DNA from: Nitrospinaceae bacterium
GTDB lineage: Bacteria; Nitrospinota; Nitrospinia; Nitrospinales; VA-1
Direction: 5' to 3'
Assembly: GCA_012961055.1 (NCBI GenBank)
Contig: DUAA01000265.1
Location: 1-10,806 of the forward strand
DNA: 10,806 bases
Shown here in pieces: positions 1 through 6,095 of the stretch (position 1 is its first letter; the number at the start of each line of letters is the position of its first letter). Under the pieces are notes generated by a model that saw nothing but the letters and a program-made list of their open reading frames with translations, had not been told where the DNA came from and did no database searches. The position numbers and the translations under genes are program-made.

Positions 1-953
1 CAAAAACTGCACGAAAGCACTTTATAAACCGTTTCGTGGTTTTCGCCATAGGCGCCATTTCGCGCAGGATCTGTGGGGCCGAAAATTGAAACCGTGGGAA
101 TGCCTAATGCCGCCGCCAAGTGAAGCGGACCTGAATCACAGCTTACCAGCAGTGCCATCCTTTTGTACAGGGCAATAGATTCTAAAATTGTAGTGGGGGG
201 TGCGATCCAGCTTTTTTGTTTCATGGTGTTGGAGATTTGCTGTACCTTCGATTCTTCTCCCGGTCCCCAGGTTAGTAATATGGAGTACCCCAACTCTGCG
301 GAAATGCGATCGGCCAAATTGGCGAAGCGGTCCAACTCCCATTGTTTAGTTGCGAATCCCGCGCCTGGATTAATTCCGATAACGGGACGTTCGGCTAGAC
401 CTGAGTTTGTGTTAAAAAAATGTGCGCTTTTTTCATCTATTTCTTCAGGAATGGGCAGGGGGAAATGTTTTGTTGCTTTAATTTCACCCAAAGCTGTTTG
501 CAATAAAGTTAGGTACATATCGACTACGTGGAGTCCCCCAGCGATGTAGGGAGTTTTTTGGTTGGTGAACAGAGCGCTAATTTTTTCTTTGCAGTTTTTG
601 GAATGAAACCCTGTTCGGTTTGGAGCCCCGCTCAACCTAGCGATGATGCCACTTTTGATAAGGCCGTGCAGATCGAGCGTTAGATCAAAATTATGCTGAC
701 GCATGATTTTGATAGTGTCCCGAATTTCTCTGAGCGATTGACTGTTCCAATTTTTGCGCCACACTTTAGTACGAAGTGGAATGATTTCATCGATATCGGG
801 GTTGTCGAGCAACAAATCCTGAAATCGTTCTTCTACCATCCAAACGATATGTGAACCGGGCAGAGACTTTCTAAGGGTTGCGGCAACAGGAAGAGAATGA
901 ACGATATCCCCCAAAGCGCTGAACTTTAGAATTAGTATTTTGGATATACTCAT
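1..953 (-). CDS. GT9 heptosyltransferase-like LPS glycosyltransferase, 3' end cut by window edge
   Basis: Reading the minus strand from ATG at 953-951 gives 317 codons with no stop before the window edge, so the C-terminus is missing. The N-terminus ILILKFSALGDIVHSLP (residues 6-22) is the glycosyltransferase family 9 signature. D16 sits where the catalytic Asp of WaaC (TSSMGDVLHTLP) lies. A central NPGAGFATKQW and a late SCDSGPLHLAAALGIP followed by FGPTDPARNGAYG match the nucleotide-sugar-binding C-terminal Rossmann domain; GPTDP..xGxYG is especially WaaC-like. Known GT9 members add ADP-heptose to the Kdo or inner core of lipopolysaccharide at the cytoplasmic face of the inner membrane. The start lies 17 bp after the stop of the PAP2 gene, so the two probably share a transcript. 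The ribosome site is weak. Family is confident; heptosyltransferase I rather than II or another GT9 sugar is less so. Confidence 0.88.
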   Translation of the reverse strand, partial: MSISKILILKFSALGDIVHSLPVAATLRKSLPGSHIVWMVEERFQDLLLDNPDIDEIIPLRTKVWRKNWNSQSLREIRDTIKIMRQHNFDLTLDLHGLIKSGIIARLSGAPNRTGFHSKNCKEKISALFTNQKTPYIAGGLHVVDMYLTLLQTALGEIKATKHFPLPIPEEIDEKSAHFFNTNSGLAERPVIGINPGAGFATKQWELDRFANLADRISAELGYSILLTWGPGEESKVQQISNTMKQKSWIAPPTTILESIALYKRMALLVSCDSGPLHLAAALGIPTVSIFGPTDPARNGAYGENHETVYKVLSCSF

Positions 954-970
954 GGGGTTATGGGGCCCCG

Positions 971-1513
971 TCAGGATTTGATGAGTTTTAAAATTCGGAC
1001 ATACATGTGACGATAACACAGGTAGCCTACCAGACTTCCGTATATTGCTCCGCCTAAAACATCAAACGGATAGTGCACCTTCAGGTACACTCTTGAATAA
1101 CAGACCAGCAGAGCCAAGCCTATAGCCAGGAGTGTGGTATTGCGAAAGCAAAGGCTTATGAGAGTCGCTGCGGCGAAAGTATTGCTGGCATGATTTGAGG
1201 GAAAAGAAAAACTGTTCGAGCATCTAAAAGTCATTTCAAGATCTGGCAAGACATGACATGGCCTGAGGCGAGCGATCCCCTCTTTAAGAATATAATGGCT
1301 GCTTGCATCACTCAGGGCGACAGTTATCCCAACGGTCAAAAGGAAGGCCAAACCATTGAGTCGGTAAACAGCAAGGATAGCCACCAGGCAAGCAATGCCT
1401 AAATAGTAAAAATTGTTTTTCATGGTGATGAACGCCATGAATGCATACATTATTGGGGATTGAAAATGCTCGTTGATCCAGTAAAATAGCAAAACGTCGA
1501 GATCGTGAAGAAT
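971..1513 (-). CDS. PAP2-family membrane phosphatase (lipid phosphatase-like), probable ATT start
   Basis: This is a small PAP2 (type 2 phosphatidic acid phosphatase) membrane protein. With the ATT start (180 residues), all three catalytic motifs are visible: KEGIARLRP (K77 to P85, KX6RP), PSNH (105-108, a variant of PSGH), and SRVYLKVHYPFD (S140, R141, H147, D151, SRX5HX3D). Hydrophobic helices fill the spaces between them. Relatives dephosphorylate undecaprenyl diphosphate, phosphatidylglycerophosphate or lipid A; the substrate cannot be read here. The earliest conventional start is TTG at 1492-1490, which has no ribosome site and cuts the usual N-terminus. An ATT at 1513-1511 has AAGGA seven bases upstream and yields (M)LHDLDVLLFYWIN, the typical PAP2 opening. 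An in-frame TAA at 1558-1556 bounds the frame. It is the first gene of an operon with the GT9 gene. Confidence 0.85.
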   Translation of the reverse strand: MLHDLDVLLFYWINEHFQSPIMYAFMAFITMKNNFYYLGIACLVAILAVYRLNGLAFLLTVGITVALSDASSHYILKEGIARLRPCHVLPDLEMTFRCSNSFSFPSNHASNTFAAATLISLCFRNTTLLAIGLALLVCYSRVYLKVHYPFDVLGGAIYGSLVGYLCYRHMYVRILKLIKS

Positions 1514-1520
1514 GGGGTAT

Positions 1521-1525
1521 TCCTT
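1521..1525 (-). promoter_or_regulatory. Shine-Dalgarno AAGGA that favours an ATT start for the PAP2 gene
   Basis: On the minus strand AAGGA is followed by seven bases (ATACCCC) and then ATT at 1513-1511. No comparable purine run precedes the TTG at 1492-1490. The site lies downstream of the predicted transcription start near 1546. Confidence 0.5.
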
Positions 1526-1552
1526 ATCTGCGGGAGTTGAAATTATGTGGAA

Positions 1553-1581
1553 ATTTTATGGGGTTTGATCGTTTGAGTCAA
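1553..1581 (-). promoter_or_regulatory. Sigma-70 promoter of the PAP2-GT9 operon
   Basis: On the minus strand TTGACT (1581-1576) and TAAAAT (1558-1553) are separated by exactly 17 bases, and each matches the consensus at five of six positions. The predicted start near 1546 gives a leader of about 33 bases to the proposed ATT start, long enough to include the AAGGA site. Confidence 0.6.
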
Positions 1582-1584
1582 ACG
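1570..1584. promoter_or_regulatory. Palindrome CGTTTGA-g-TCAAACG, candidate operator
   Basis: A perfect 7-bp inverted repeat with a single central base lies in the 149-bp divergent spacer between the PAP2 gene and the TIGR04282 gene. It covers the -35 box of the minus-strand promoter, the position expected of a repressor operator. It has no loop suited to an RNA hairpin. No regulator gene is nearby, so the role is inferred from geometry only. Confidence 0.35.
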
Positions 1585-1662
1585 TTTTATCGGCCCTATT
1601 TTTTGGGATTAGCAGGACAAGCCTTTTTCCTAGTTACTTGCGTTATCTTTTTTCGGGAGTAG

Positions 1663-2349
1663 ATGATAGTGAGAACGCATGATAGCGCGGTGATCTTGTT
1701 TGCCCGGGACCCCGTTCTTGGGAAGGTGAAGACCCGGCTTTTCCCTTTTTTAAGTGAAGAAACAATCCTCCAGCTTTATACCTGTTTTCTTCATGACAGT
1801 CTTGATAAGATTCGGCAGGTGAAAAACGCGGACTTATTTGTCGGTGTAGCTCCCTCGAACCAGTCCGGATTCTTTACCGCAATACAGGATGCTGGTATGC
1901 GCCTGTTTGCACAGGAAGGAAAGGACCTAGGCGATAAAATGCGCCGGGCCATTCATGACCGGTTTGTGGAAGGGTATAAGAGGGCGGTTATCATTGGTTC
2001 GGACAGTCCTTCACTGCCCGTTTCTTATATTGAGCAGGCCCTTAGTTCCGATAAAGATATGGTATTGGGTCCTAGCACAGATGGCGGTTACTACCTGATT
2101 GGAATGCGGGAGAAAGTGGTCGAGATTTTTGATGGGGTGGCCTGGGGCACGGAGAGGGTTTTGGCGGAAACGTATGAACGCCTGGTGAAGAATGGGGCAG
2201 CACTGGAAACTTTGCCCGTTTGGTACGATATTGACAGCCCTGAAGACTTAAAGTTCTTCCAAACCCATTTGCAACTCATTGAGCAGTCAGGACTAGGGAA
2301 AGTGGGAGAGACAGGAAAATTTCTAAATAAAATTTTAAGGAACCGCTAA
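1663..2349 (+). CDS. TIGR04282/DUF2064 glycosyltransferase-like protein (CofC-like fold)
   Basis: The 228-residue soluble protein has the hallmarks of the TIGR04282 (DUF2064) family, a GT-A/nucleotidyltransferase-like fold. These are FARDPVLGKVKTRL (residues 13-26), GSDSPSLP (112-119), LGPSTDGGYYLIG (135-147), WGTERVLAET (161-170) and YDIDSPEDL (188-196). The K-x-K-T-R-L and DGGYYLIG segments resemble nucleotide-binding parts of CofC/MobA-type transferases. Family members are variously named rSAM/selenodomain-associated transferase 1 or arsenosugar biosynthesis glycosyltransferase, and the substrate is unproven in most genomes. None of the radical-SAM partners usually cited lies in this window. 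GGGAG (1655-1659) is only three bases before ATG 1663, so GTG at 1669 (nine bases away) is a reasonable alternative start. It lies close upstream of hisD on the same strand and is probably co-transcribed. Confidence 0.85.
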   Translation: MIVRTHDSAVILFARDPVLGKVKTRLFPFLSEETILQLYTCFLHDSLDKIRQVKNADLFVGVAPSNQSGFFTAIQDAGMRLFAQEGKDLGDKMRRAIHDRFVEGYKRAVIIGSDSPSLPVSYIEQALSSDKDMVLGPSTDGGYYLIGMREKVVEIFDGVAWGTERVLAETYERLVKNGAALETLPVWYDIDSPEDLKFFQTHLQLIEQSGLGKVGETGKFLNKILRNR

Positions 2350-2399
2350 AATAGACTGGGATCATGAGCATCCCTTTAATTGAATTGAATGGAAACCAT

Positions 2400-3701
2400 A
2401 TGAAGCTTTGTAAATATACAGATTCGGATTATCAAGCGGTGATTGAGGCGTTGGAGAATCGTTCCAACATGGATTTATTTGCCCATGATGAAACCGTCCG
2501 CAAGATTTTACAGGATGTGAAAGATAGAGGCGATTTAGCAGTGTTGGAGTACACGCACCGTTTTGACCGCTACAATCTTACTCTGGAGGAAATGCGGGTT
2601 ACTGCTGAAGAAATTAATCGTGCTTATGAGGACGTTAGCGAAAAAGAACTTTCGGCGCTCAAGGCAGCAGAAGAACGCATTCGTAAATTTCACGAGCGCC
2701 AGAAGCAGGAGTCTTGGCGTTACCAGGAGGAGGGAATCACTTTAGGGCAGGTGGTAAGGCCGCTTGCTACAGCAGGAATCTATGTTCCTGGTGGTAAGGC
2801 ATCCTATCCATCTTCGGTGTTGATGAATGCTGTTCCGGCTAAAGTGGCAGGGGTGGAGCGGATTGTCATGTGTTCGCCGTTTCCTGATGGCAAAACGCGA
2901 TCGCATGTTCTGGTTGCGGCTGATATAGCGGGGGTAACAGAAATCTATAAAATTGGTGGTGCGCAGGCTATCGGGGCAATGGCTTTTGGTACCCCCACCG
3001 TTCCGCGGGTAGATAAGATAGTTGGTCCGGGCAATATCTATGTGGCATTAGCGAAGCGGCTCGTGTTTGGGATTGTCGGTATTGATATGATAGCAGGACC
3101 CAGTGAAATACTGATTGTGGCCGATCACAGTGCCAACCCGGCATACGTTGCGGCGGATTTGCTGTCTCAGGCTGAGCACGATGAAGAGGCGGTCCCGATT
3201 CTGGTGACTCCGGAGGAAGGTCTGGCTCGAGAGGTGATGGACGAATTGGAAAAACAGAAAAACAATCTGGGCCGCCGCTCTATAATAGAAGCTTCTTTAG
3301 ACACGCAATGTCGATTGCTGGTAACAGAATCCCTTGAAGCGGCGGTGGATCTGGCTAACAGGCTGGCCCCAGAGCACCTGGAGTTGGCTCTGGAAGATCC
3401 TGAATTTTGGGTTGAAAAAGTTCAAAATGCGGGTGCTATTTTCCTAGGTCATTTTACGCCGGAGGCGCTAGGCGATTATCTGGCAGGCCCAAATCATGTG
3501 TTACCAACAAGCGGCACGGCGCGGTTTTCGTCCCCGCTGGGAGTGTATGATTTTATCAAGCGAACTAGTTTGATTTCCTATTCTCAACCGGCATTAGAAA
3601 AATGCAGCAAAACTGTAACATTGTTGGCCGAAATGGAAGGTTTGGGAGCACATGCGAACTCAGTTAAACTACGGACTACCGGGACGGAAAATAAATCCTG
3701 A
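2400..3701 (+). CDS. hisD: Histidinol dehydrogenase
   Basis: HisD oxidises L-histidinol to L-histidine in two NAD-dependent steps, the last reactions of histidine synthesis, in the cytoplasm as a Zn homodimer. Counting from the ATG at 2364, the residues corresponding to E. coli Q259, H262, E326, H327, D360, H367 and H419 are Q269 and H272 (in LLSQAEHDEEA), E337 and H338 (APEHLELA), D371 (LGDYLAGPNHVLPTSG), H378 and H430 (GLGAHANSV). GPGNIYV and IAGPSEILI are also typical. I chose ATG 2400 because MKLCKYTDSDYQ is the usual HisD opening, it has GGA six bases upstream, and 433 residues fits E. coli's 434. The in-frame ATG at 2364 would add 12 unconserved residues with a poorly spaced ribosome site. 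No other his gene is visible in this window. Confidence 0.96.
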   Translation: MKLCKYTDSDYQAVIEALENRSNMDLFAHDETVRKILQDVKDRGDLAVLEYTHRFDRYNLTLEEMRVTAEEINRAYEDVSEKELSALKAAEERIRKFHERQKQESWRYQEEGITLGQVVRPLATAGIYVPGGKASYPSSVLMNAVPAKVAGVERIVMCSPFPDGKTRSHVLVAADIAGVTEIYKIGGAQAIGAMAFGTPTVPRVDKIVGPGNIYVALAKRLVFGIVGIDMIAGPSEILIVADHSANPAYVAADLLSQAEHDEEAVPILVTPEEGLAREVMDELEKQKNNLGRRSIIEASLDTQCRLLVTESLEAAVDLANRLAPEHLELALEDPEFWVEKVQNAGAIFLGHFTPEALGDYLAGPNHVLPTSGTARFSSPLGVYDFIKRTSLISYSQPALEKCSKTVTLLAEMEGLGAHANSVKLRTTGTENKS

Positions 3702-3719
3702 AAACATTATATTTTCAGG
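3697..3719 (+). terminator. Weak hairpin overlapping the hisD stop
   Basis: CCTGAAAA (3697-3704), loop CATTATA, TTTTCAGG (3712-3719) forms a perfect 8-bp stem that includes the hisD TGA (3699-3701). The stem is AU-rich at the loop end and is not followed by a clear U-tract, so termination is likely partial. It could instead protect the 3' end of the message. Confidence 0.35.
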
Positions 3720-3740
3720 GTTCTGGGGTTCGATTTTGTC

Positions 3741-3769
3741 TTGACAGCCAAGGAAGGCTATGTTTTAAT
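3741..3769 (+). promoter_or_regulatory. Near-consensus sigma-70 promoter, distal to the oxidase operon
   Basis: TTGACA (3741-3746, perfect) and TTTAAT (3764-3769, five of six) are separated by 17 bases. The start would be near 3776, giving an untranslated leader of about 265 bases before the oxidase gene. No open reading frame of note begins in that leader. Confidence 0.5.
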
Positions 3770-3945
3770 CACCATCATTTTGGGCATTTATGCGCCTGAA
3801 AACTGATGGCAGGGCAGGGCTTGCAAACCCATGTAAAACCAAGACTTATTGGGTTATGGGTGGAACAGACTACTAGATTTAGGTCGACTCAGGACGCGCT
3901 TTCTCGTTGTAAATGAGGCTGGGAGTTCTGAGGTTCGAATTTTTT

Positions 3946-3975
3946 TTGAAAGCTGGATTGACATATATAGATAAT
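3946..3975 (+). promoter_or_regulatory. Possible proximal promoter of the oxidase operon
   Basis: TTGAAA (3946-3951) and GATAAT (3970-3975) are separated by 18 bases, each one base off consensus. The region is AT-rich, so chance matches are easier. A second TTGACA at 3958-3963 has no good -10 at the right distance. The predicted start near 3982 would give a leader of about 60 bases. Confidence 0.35.
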
Positions 3976-4027
3976 AGGTACCTTTTAAAGTTTGTATTAA
4001 TAAGCTAAGGATCCTGATCAGATCCAA

Positions 4028-4035
4028 AAGGAGGT
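4028..4035 (+). promoter_or_regulatory. Strong ribosome binding site of the bd-like oxidase gene
   Basis: AAGGAGGT, a full match to the anti-Shine-Dalgarno sequence, lies six bases before ATG 4042. It is the strongest ribosome site in the window, consistent with an abundant product. It fixes the start at 4042. Confidence 0.85.
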
Positions 4036-4041
4036 TAAGAT

Positions 4042-6012
4042 ATGTTGGGGAATAATAAACATTGGATAAAGGCATTTTCACTTGGTTTGATAATGGCTAT
4101 GGCCATTTATTTTACTCCGGGTGTGACCAGCGATGCGATTGCCAAAGAGGCGTTTGCAGAACAGGTTTTTGCTGAGCAGGCATTTGCCAAAGAGGTTTTG
4201 GCTGAAGATGATGCCGCAGAAGGTGAAGGCGAGACTGAGGTTGAGTGGAGCCAGGACGTGTTCTATAAGGACTGGGAAGGTAATCCGCTGAAAGGACCTG
4301 TGAGTGGTTTTCCTGCTCCGGAACTTGGGCCGTCGGATTATAACAACTATGAGTTTGCTCCTAGTCGGATGCTTTTATGGGTTGCCAATCAGCAGCATCT
4401 TTATTTTGGTAGCTTCGTTCTTGCTGTTCCGATTTTCTGCATGCTCATCGAGTTTATCGGGATTCGTTCCAAGGAAGAAGATCCGATCATGTCTGCCAAG
4501 TATGACAGGTTGGCGCATGACCTGATGAAGGTCAGCTTGACTGCTTATTCCTGGACGGCGATTCTTGGTGGTATTCTCCTTTTTACATTCATCACCTTGT
4601 TCCCTGGTTTCTTTAAGTATATGGCAGGCATTTTCCGCCCGGTTATGCATGTGTACGCATTGATGTTCCTGGCTGAATCTGGCGTTCTGTATGTTTATTA
4701 CTATGGTTGGGATAGGATGAAGGACGATCCGTTCCTCAAGTGGATCCATTGTAGTCTTTCCGTGTTACTGAACCTCATTGGTACGGTTCTGATGTACCTG
4801 GCTAATTCATGGGCAACGTTCATGCAGGCTCCTGGTGGAATCGATTCTGAGGGTCGTTTTCTCGGGAATATTTGGCATGTTATTCATTCCACCCTATGGA
4901 ACCCTGTCGGAGTACACAGGATTCTTGGGAATATCGTATTTGGTGGTGGAATCGTAGGTGCTTACGCTGCGTATCATTACCTCACGGCGAAAAATGAAGA
5001 AGAGAAGGCGCATTACGATTGGGTATGTTATGTAGCCATGTTTATTTGTATTTTTGGTTTGATTCCGCTTCCTTTCGCTGGGTACTGGTTGATGAAGGAA
5101 GTGTATGCTTTCCGCCAACAAATGGGTATCACCCTGATGGGTGGCATCATGGCTTGGTTGTTCATCATTCAGGCTGTTATGATCGGGCTCCTGTTCTTCG
5201 CCGCCAACTCCTATCTGCATAATGGGATGTCGCGGGTCAAGGGTGCGCATCGGTATATGAAGTATTGTAAGTATATGGTGCTTCTCCTGATCTGTTGTTT
5301 CACCATGTGGATGACGCCGCATACTATTGTGATGACGCCGGCTGAATTGAAAGCGATGGGTGGTGCGCAGCATCCGGTTATCGGTCACTTCGGGGTAATG
5401 TCGGCTAAGAATACGGCGGTTAACCTAATGATTACGACAACCGTGCTCTGCTTTTTGCTTTATCAGAAGGCGAATAAAAGGATAACGGTGCCTTGGCAGA
5501 CGGTAGGTAACTGTTGGATTGCGGCAATTTTTGTTGGCGCTGCGGCCAATATCATCTTCCTAGGTGTTTATGGTTATTTCCTCCCTGCTAACCAGAGGGT
5601 TGGGCTTTCCGTTCCTCAGGTAACCACTACACTGACAACCTTGTTCGCTGGAACAGCGATCAATATCTCCATGTTTAAGGATTCTGAGTCTTACGGGGAG
5701 ATTCAATGGGGTAGTCAGTCAAAGGTTGGAACTTACGCTATATTTCTACTGGCGATTTCCTTTACCTGGTTGATGGGTCTAATGGGCTATATCCGTTCAG
5801 CCGTTCGTTTGTTCTGGCATGTAACGGAAGTGGTTCGCGATAACTCTGTTGATGCTTACACGCTCACCATTGGTGAAGCGGGTAAGATGCTTACCTTTAA
5901 CACTCTATTCGTGTGGACACAGTTTGTGGTTGTGTTCTGGGTAGGTAGCTTGACCGGTAAAAAAGTTGTAGAGAAGACTGCGGACGCTGTTCCGGTACCG
6001 GCTCAACAATAA
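4042..6012 (+). CDS. Cytochrome bd-like oxidase, CydA-like subunit lacking the quinol loop
   Basis: This 656-residue membrane protein aligns by eye with E. coli CydA at the heme sites. SRMLLWVANQQH gives R109 and H119 (CydA R9, H19). AES then GWDR gives E212 (CydA E107). VGVHRILGN gives H292 (CydA H186), and AFRQQMG gives M361 (CydA M393). So ligands for two or three b/d-type hemes are present. CydA has 207 residues between H186 and M393; here there are 69, so the Q-loop that binds quinol is absent. CydA E99 is replaced by V204, with H203 beside it. An N-terminal signal-like helix (11-34) and a repeat-bearing acidic region precede the first core helix. I estimate about 13 membrane helices, so the C-terminus extends beyond CydA. 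Inferred role: oxygen reduction with electrons from cytochrome c rather than quinol. It is the first gene of the four-gene operon. Confidence 0.85.
   Translation: MLGNNKHWIKAFSLGLIMAMAIYFTPGVTSDAIAKEAFAEQVFAEQAFAKEVLAEDDAAEGEGETEVEWSQDVFYKDWEGNPLKGPVSGFPAPELGPSDYNNYEFAPSRMLLWVANQQHLYFGSFVLAVPIFCMLIEFIGIRSKEEDPIMSAKYDRLAHDLMKVSLTAYSWTAILGGILLFTFITLFPGFFKYMAGIFRPVMHVYALMFLAESGVLYVYYYGWDRMKDDPFLKWIHCSLSVLLNLIGTVLMYLANSWATFMQAPGGIDSEGRFLGNIWHVIHSTLWNPVGVHRILGNIVFGGGIVGAYAAYHYLTAKNEEEKAHYDWVCYVAMFICIFGLIPLPFAGYWLMKEVYAFRQQMGITLMGGIMAWLFIIQAVMIGLLFFAANSYLHNGMSRVKGAHRYMKYCKYMVLLLICCFTMWMTPHTIVMTPAELKAMGGAQHPVIGHFGVMSAKNTAVNLMITTTVLCFLLYQKANKRITVPWQTVGNCWIAAIFVGAAANIIFLGVYGYFLPANQRVGLSVPQVTTTLTTLFAGTAINISMFKDSESYGEIQWGSQSKVGTYAIFLLAISFTWLMGLMGYIRSAVRLFWHVTEVVRDNSVDAYTLTIGEAGKMLTFNTLFVWTQFVVVFWVGSLTGKKVVEKTADAVPVPAQQ
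4150..4209 (+). repeat. Degenerate 15-bp repeat encoding AFAEQ-type pentapeptides
   Basis: Residues 37-56 of the oxidase read AFAEQ VFAEQ AFAKE VLAED, four imperfect copies of a five-residue unit. The repeat follows the predicted signal sequence and precedes an acidic stretch. The codons differ between copies, so the protein pattern is better kept than the DNA. A/E-rich repeats here suggest a helical extracytoplasmic spacer. Confidence 0.7.
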
Positions 6013-6030
6013 TAAACTGTTAACTTGTTT

Positions 6031-6059
6031 GCGGGGTTCCAGATGTTTTGGAGCCCCGC
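6031..6059 (+). promoter_or_regulatory. GC-rich hairpin between the oxidase and the first cytochrome gene
   Basis: GCGGGGTTCC (6031-6040), a nine-base loop, then GGAGCCCCGC (6050-6059) forms a 10-bp stem with one G-U pair. No U-tract follows (CCCAATTTAATC), so it is not a full terminator. It may lower downstream expression, or protect the oxidase mRNA 3' end after processing so that the core subunit is made in excess. Confidence 0.6.
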
Positions 6060-6095
6060 CCCAATTTAATCTGAGGGCATAGGGAGAGAGGGAAA

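Larger units (their letters stand above)
3702..4041. other. 340-bp non-coding leader before the oxidase operon
   Basis: This gap holds the two promoter-like sites listed separately. A small stem GGATC/GATCC (4009-4013 with 4021-4025) lies just before the ribosome site, and the 9-mer CCTGAAAAC at 3795-3803 repeats part of the hisD hairpin. No convincing protein-coding gene is seen in it. Confidence 0.6.

Noticed and set aside
163..549. Plus-strand open frame of 128 codons
   Set aside because: It is antisense to the GT9 gene, whose motifs are clear on the minus strand.
3807..3825. Sigma-54 promoter look-alike (TGGCAGGG...TTGCA)
   Set aside because: The GG and GC elements are 13 or 9 bases apart; sigma-54 needs 10.
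4375..5388. Long minus-strand open frames inside the oxidase gene
   Set aside because: They lie opposite a clearly conserved CydA-like gene, have His/Arg-rich low-complexity translations, and lack recognisable domains.
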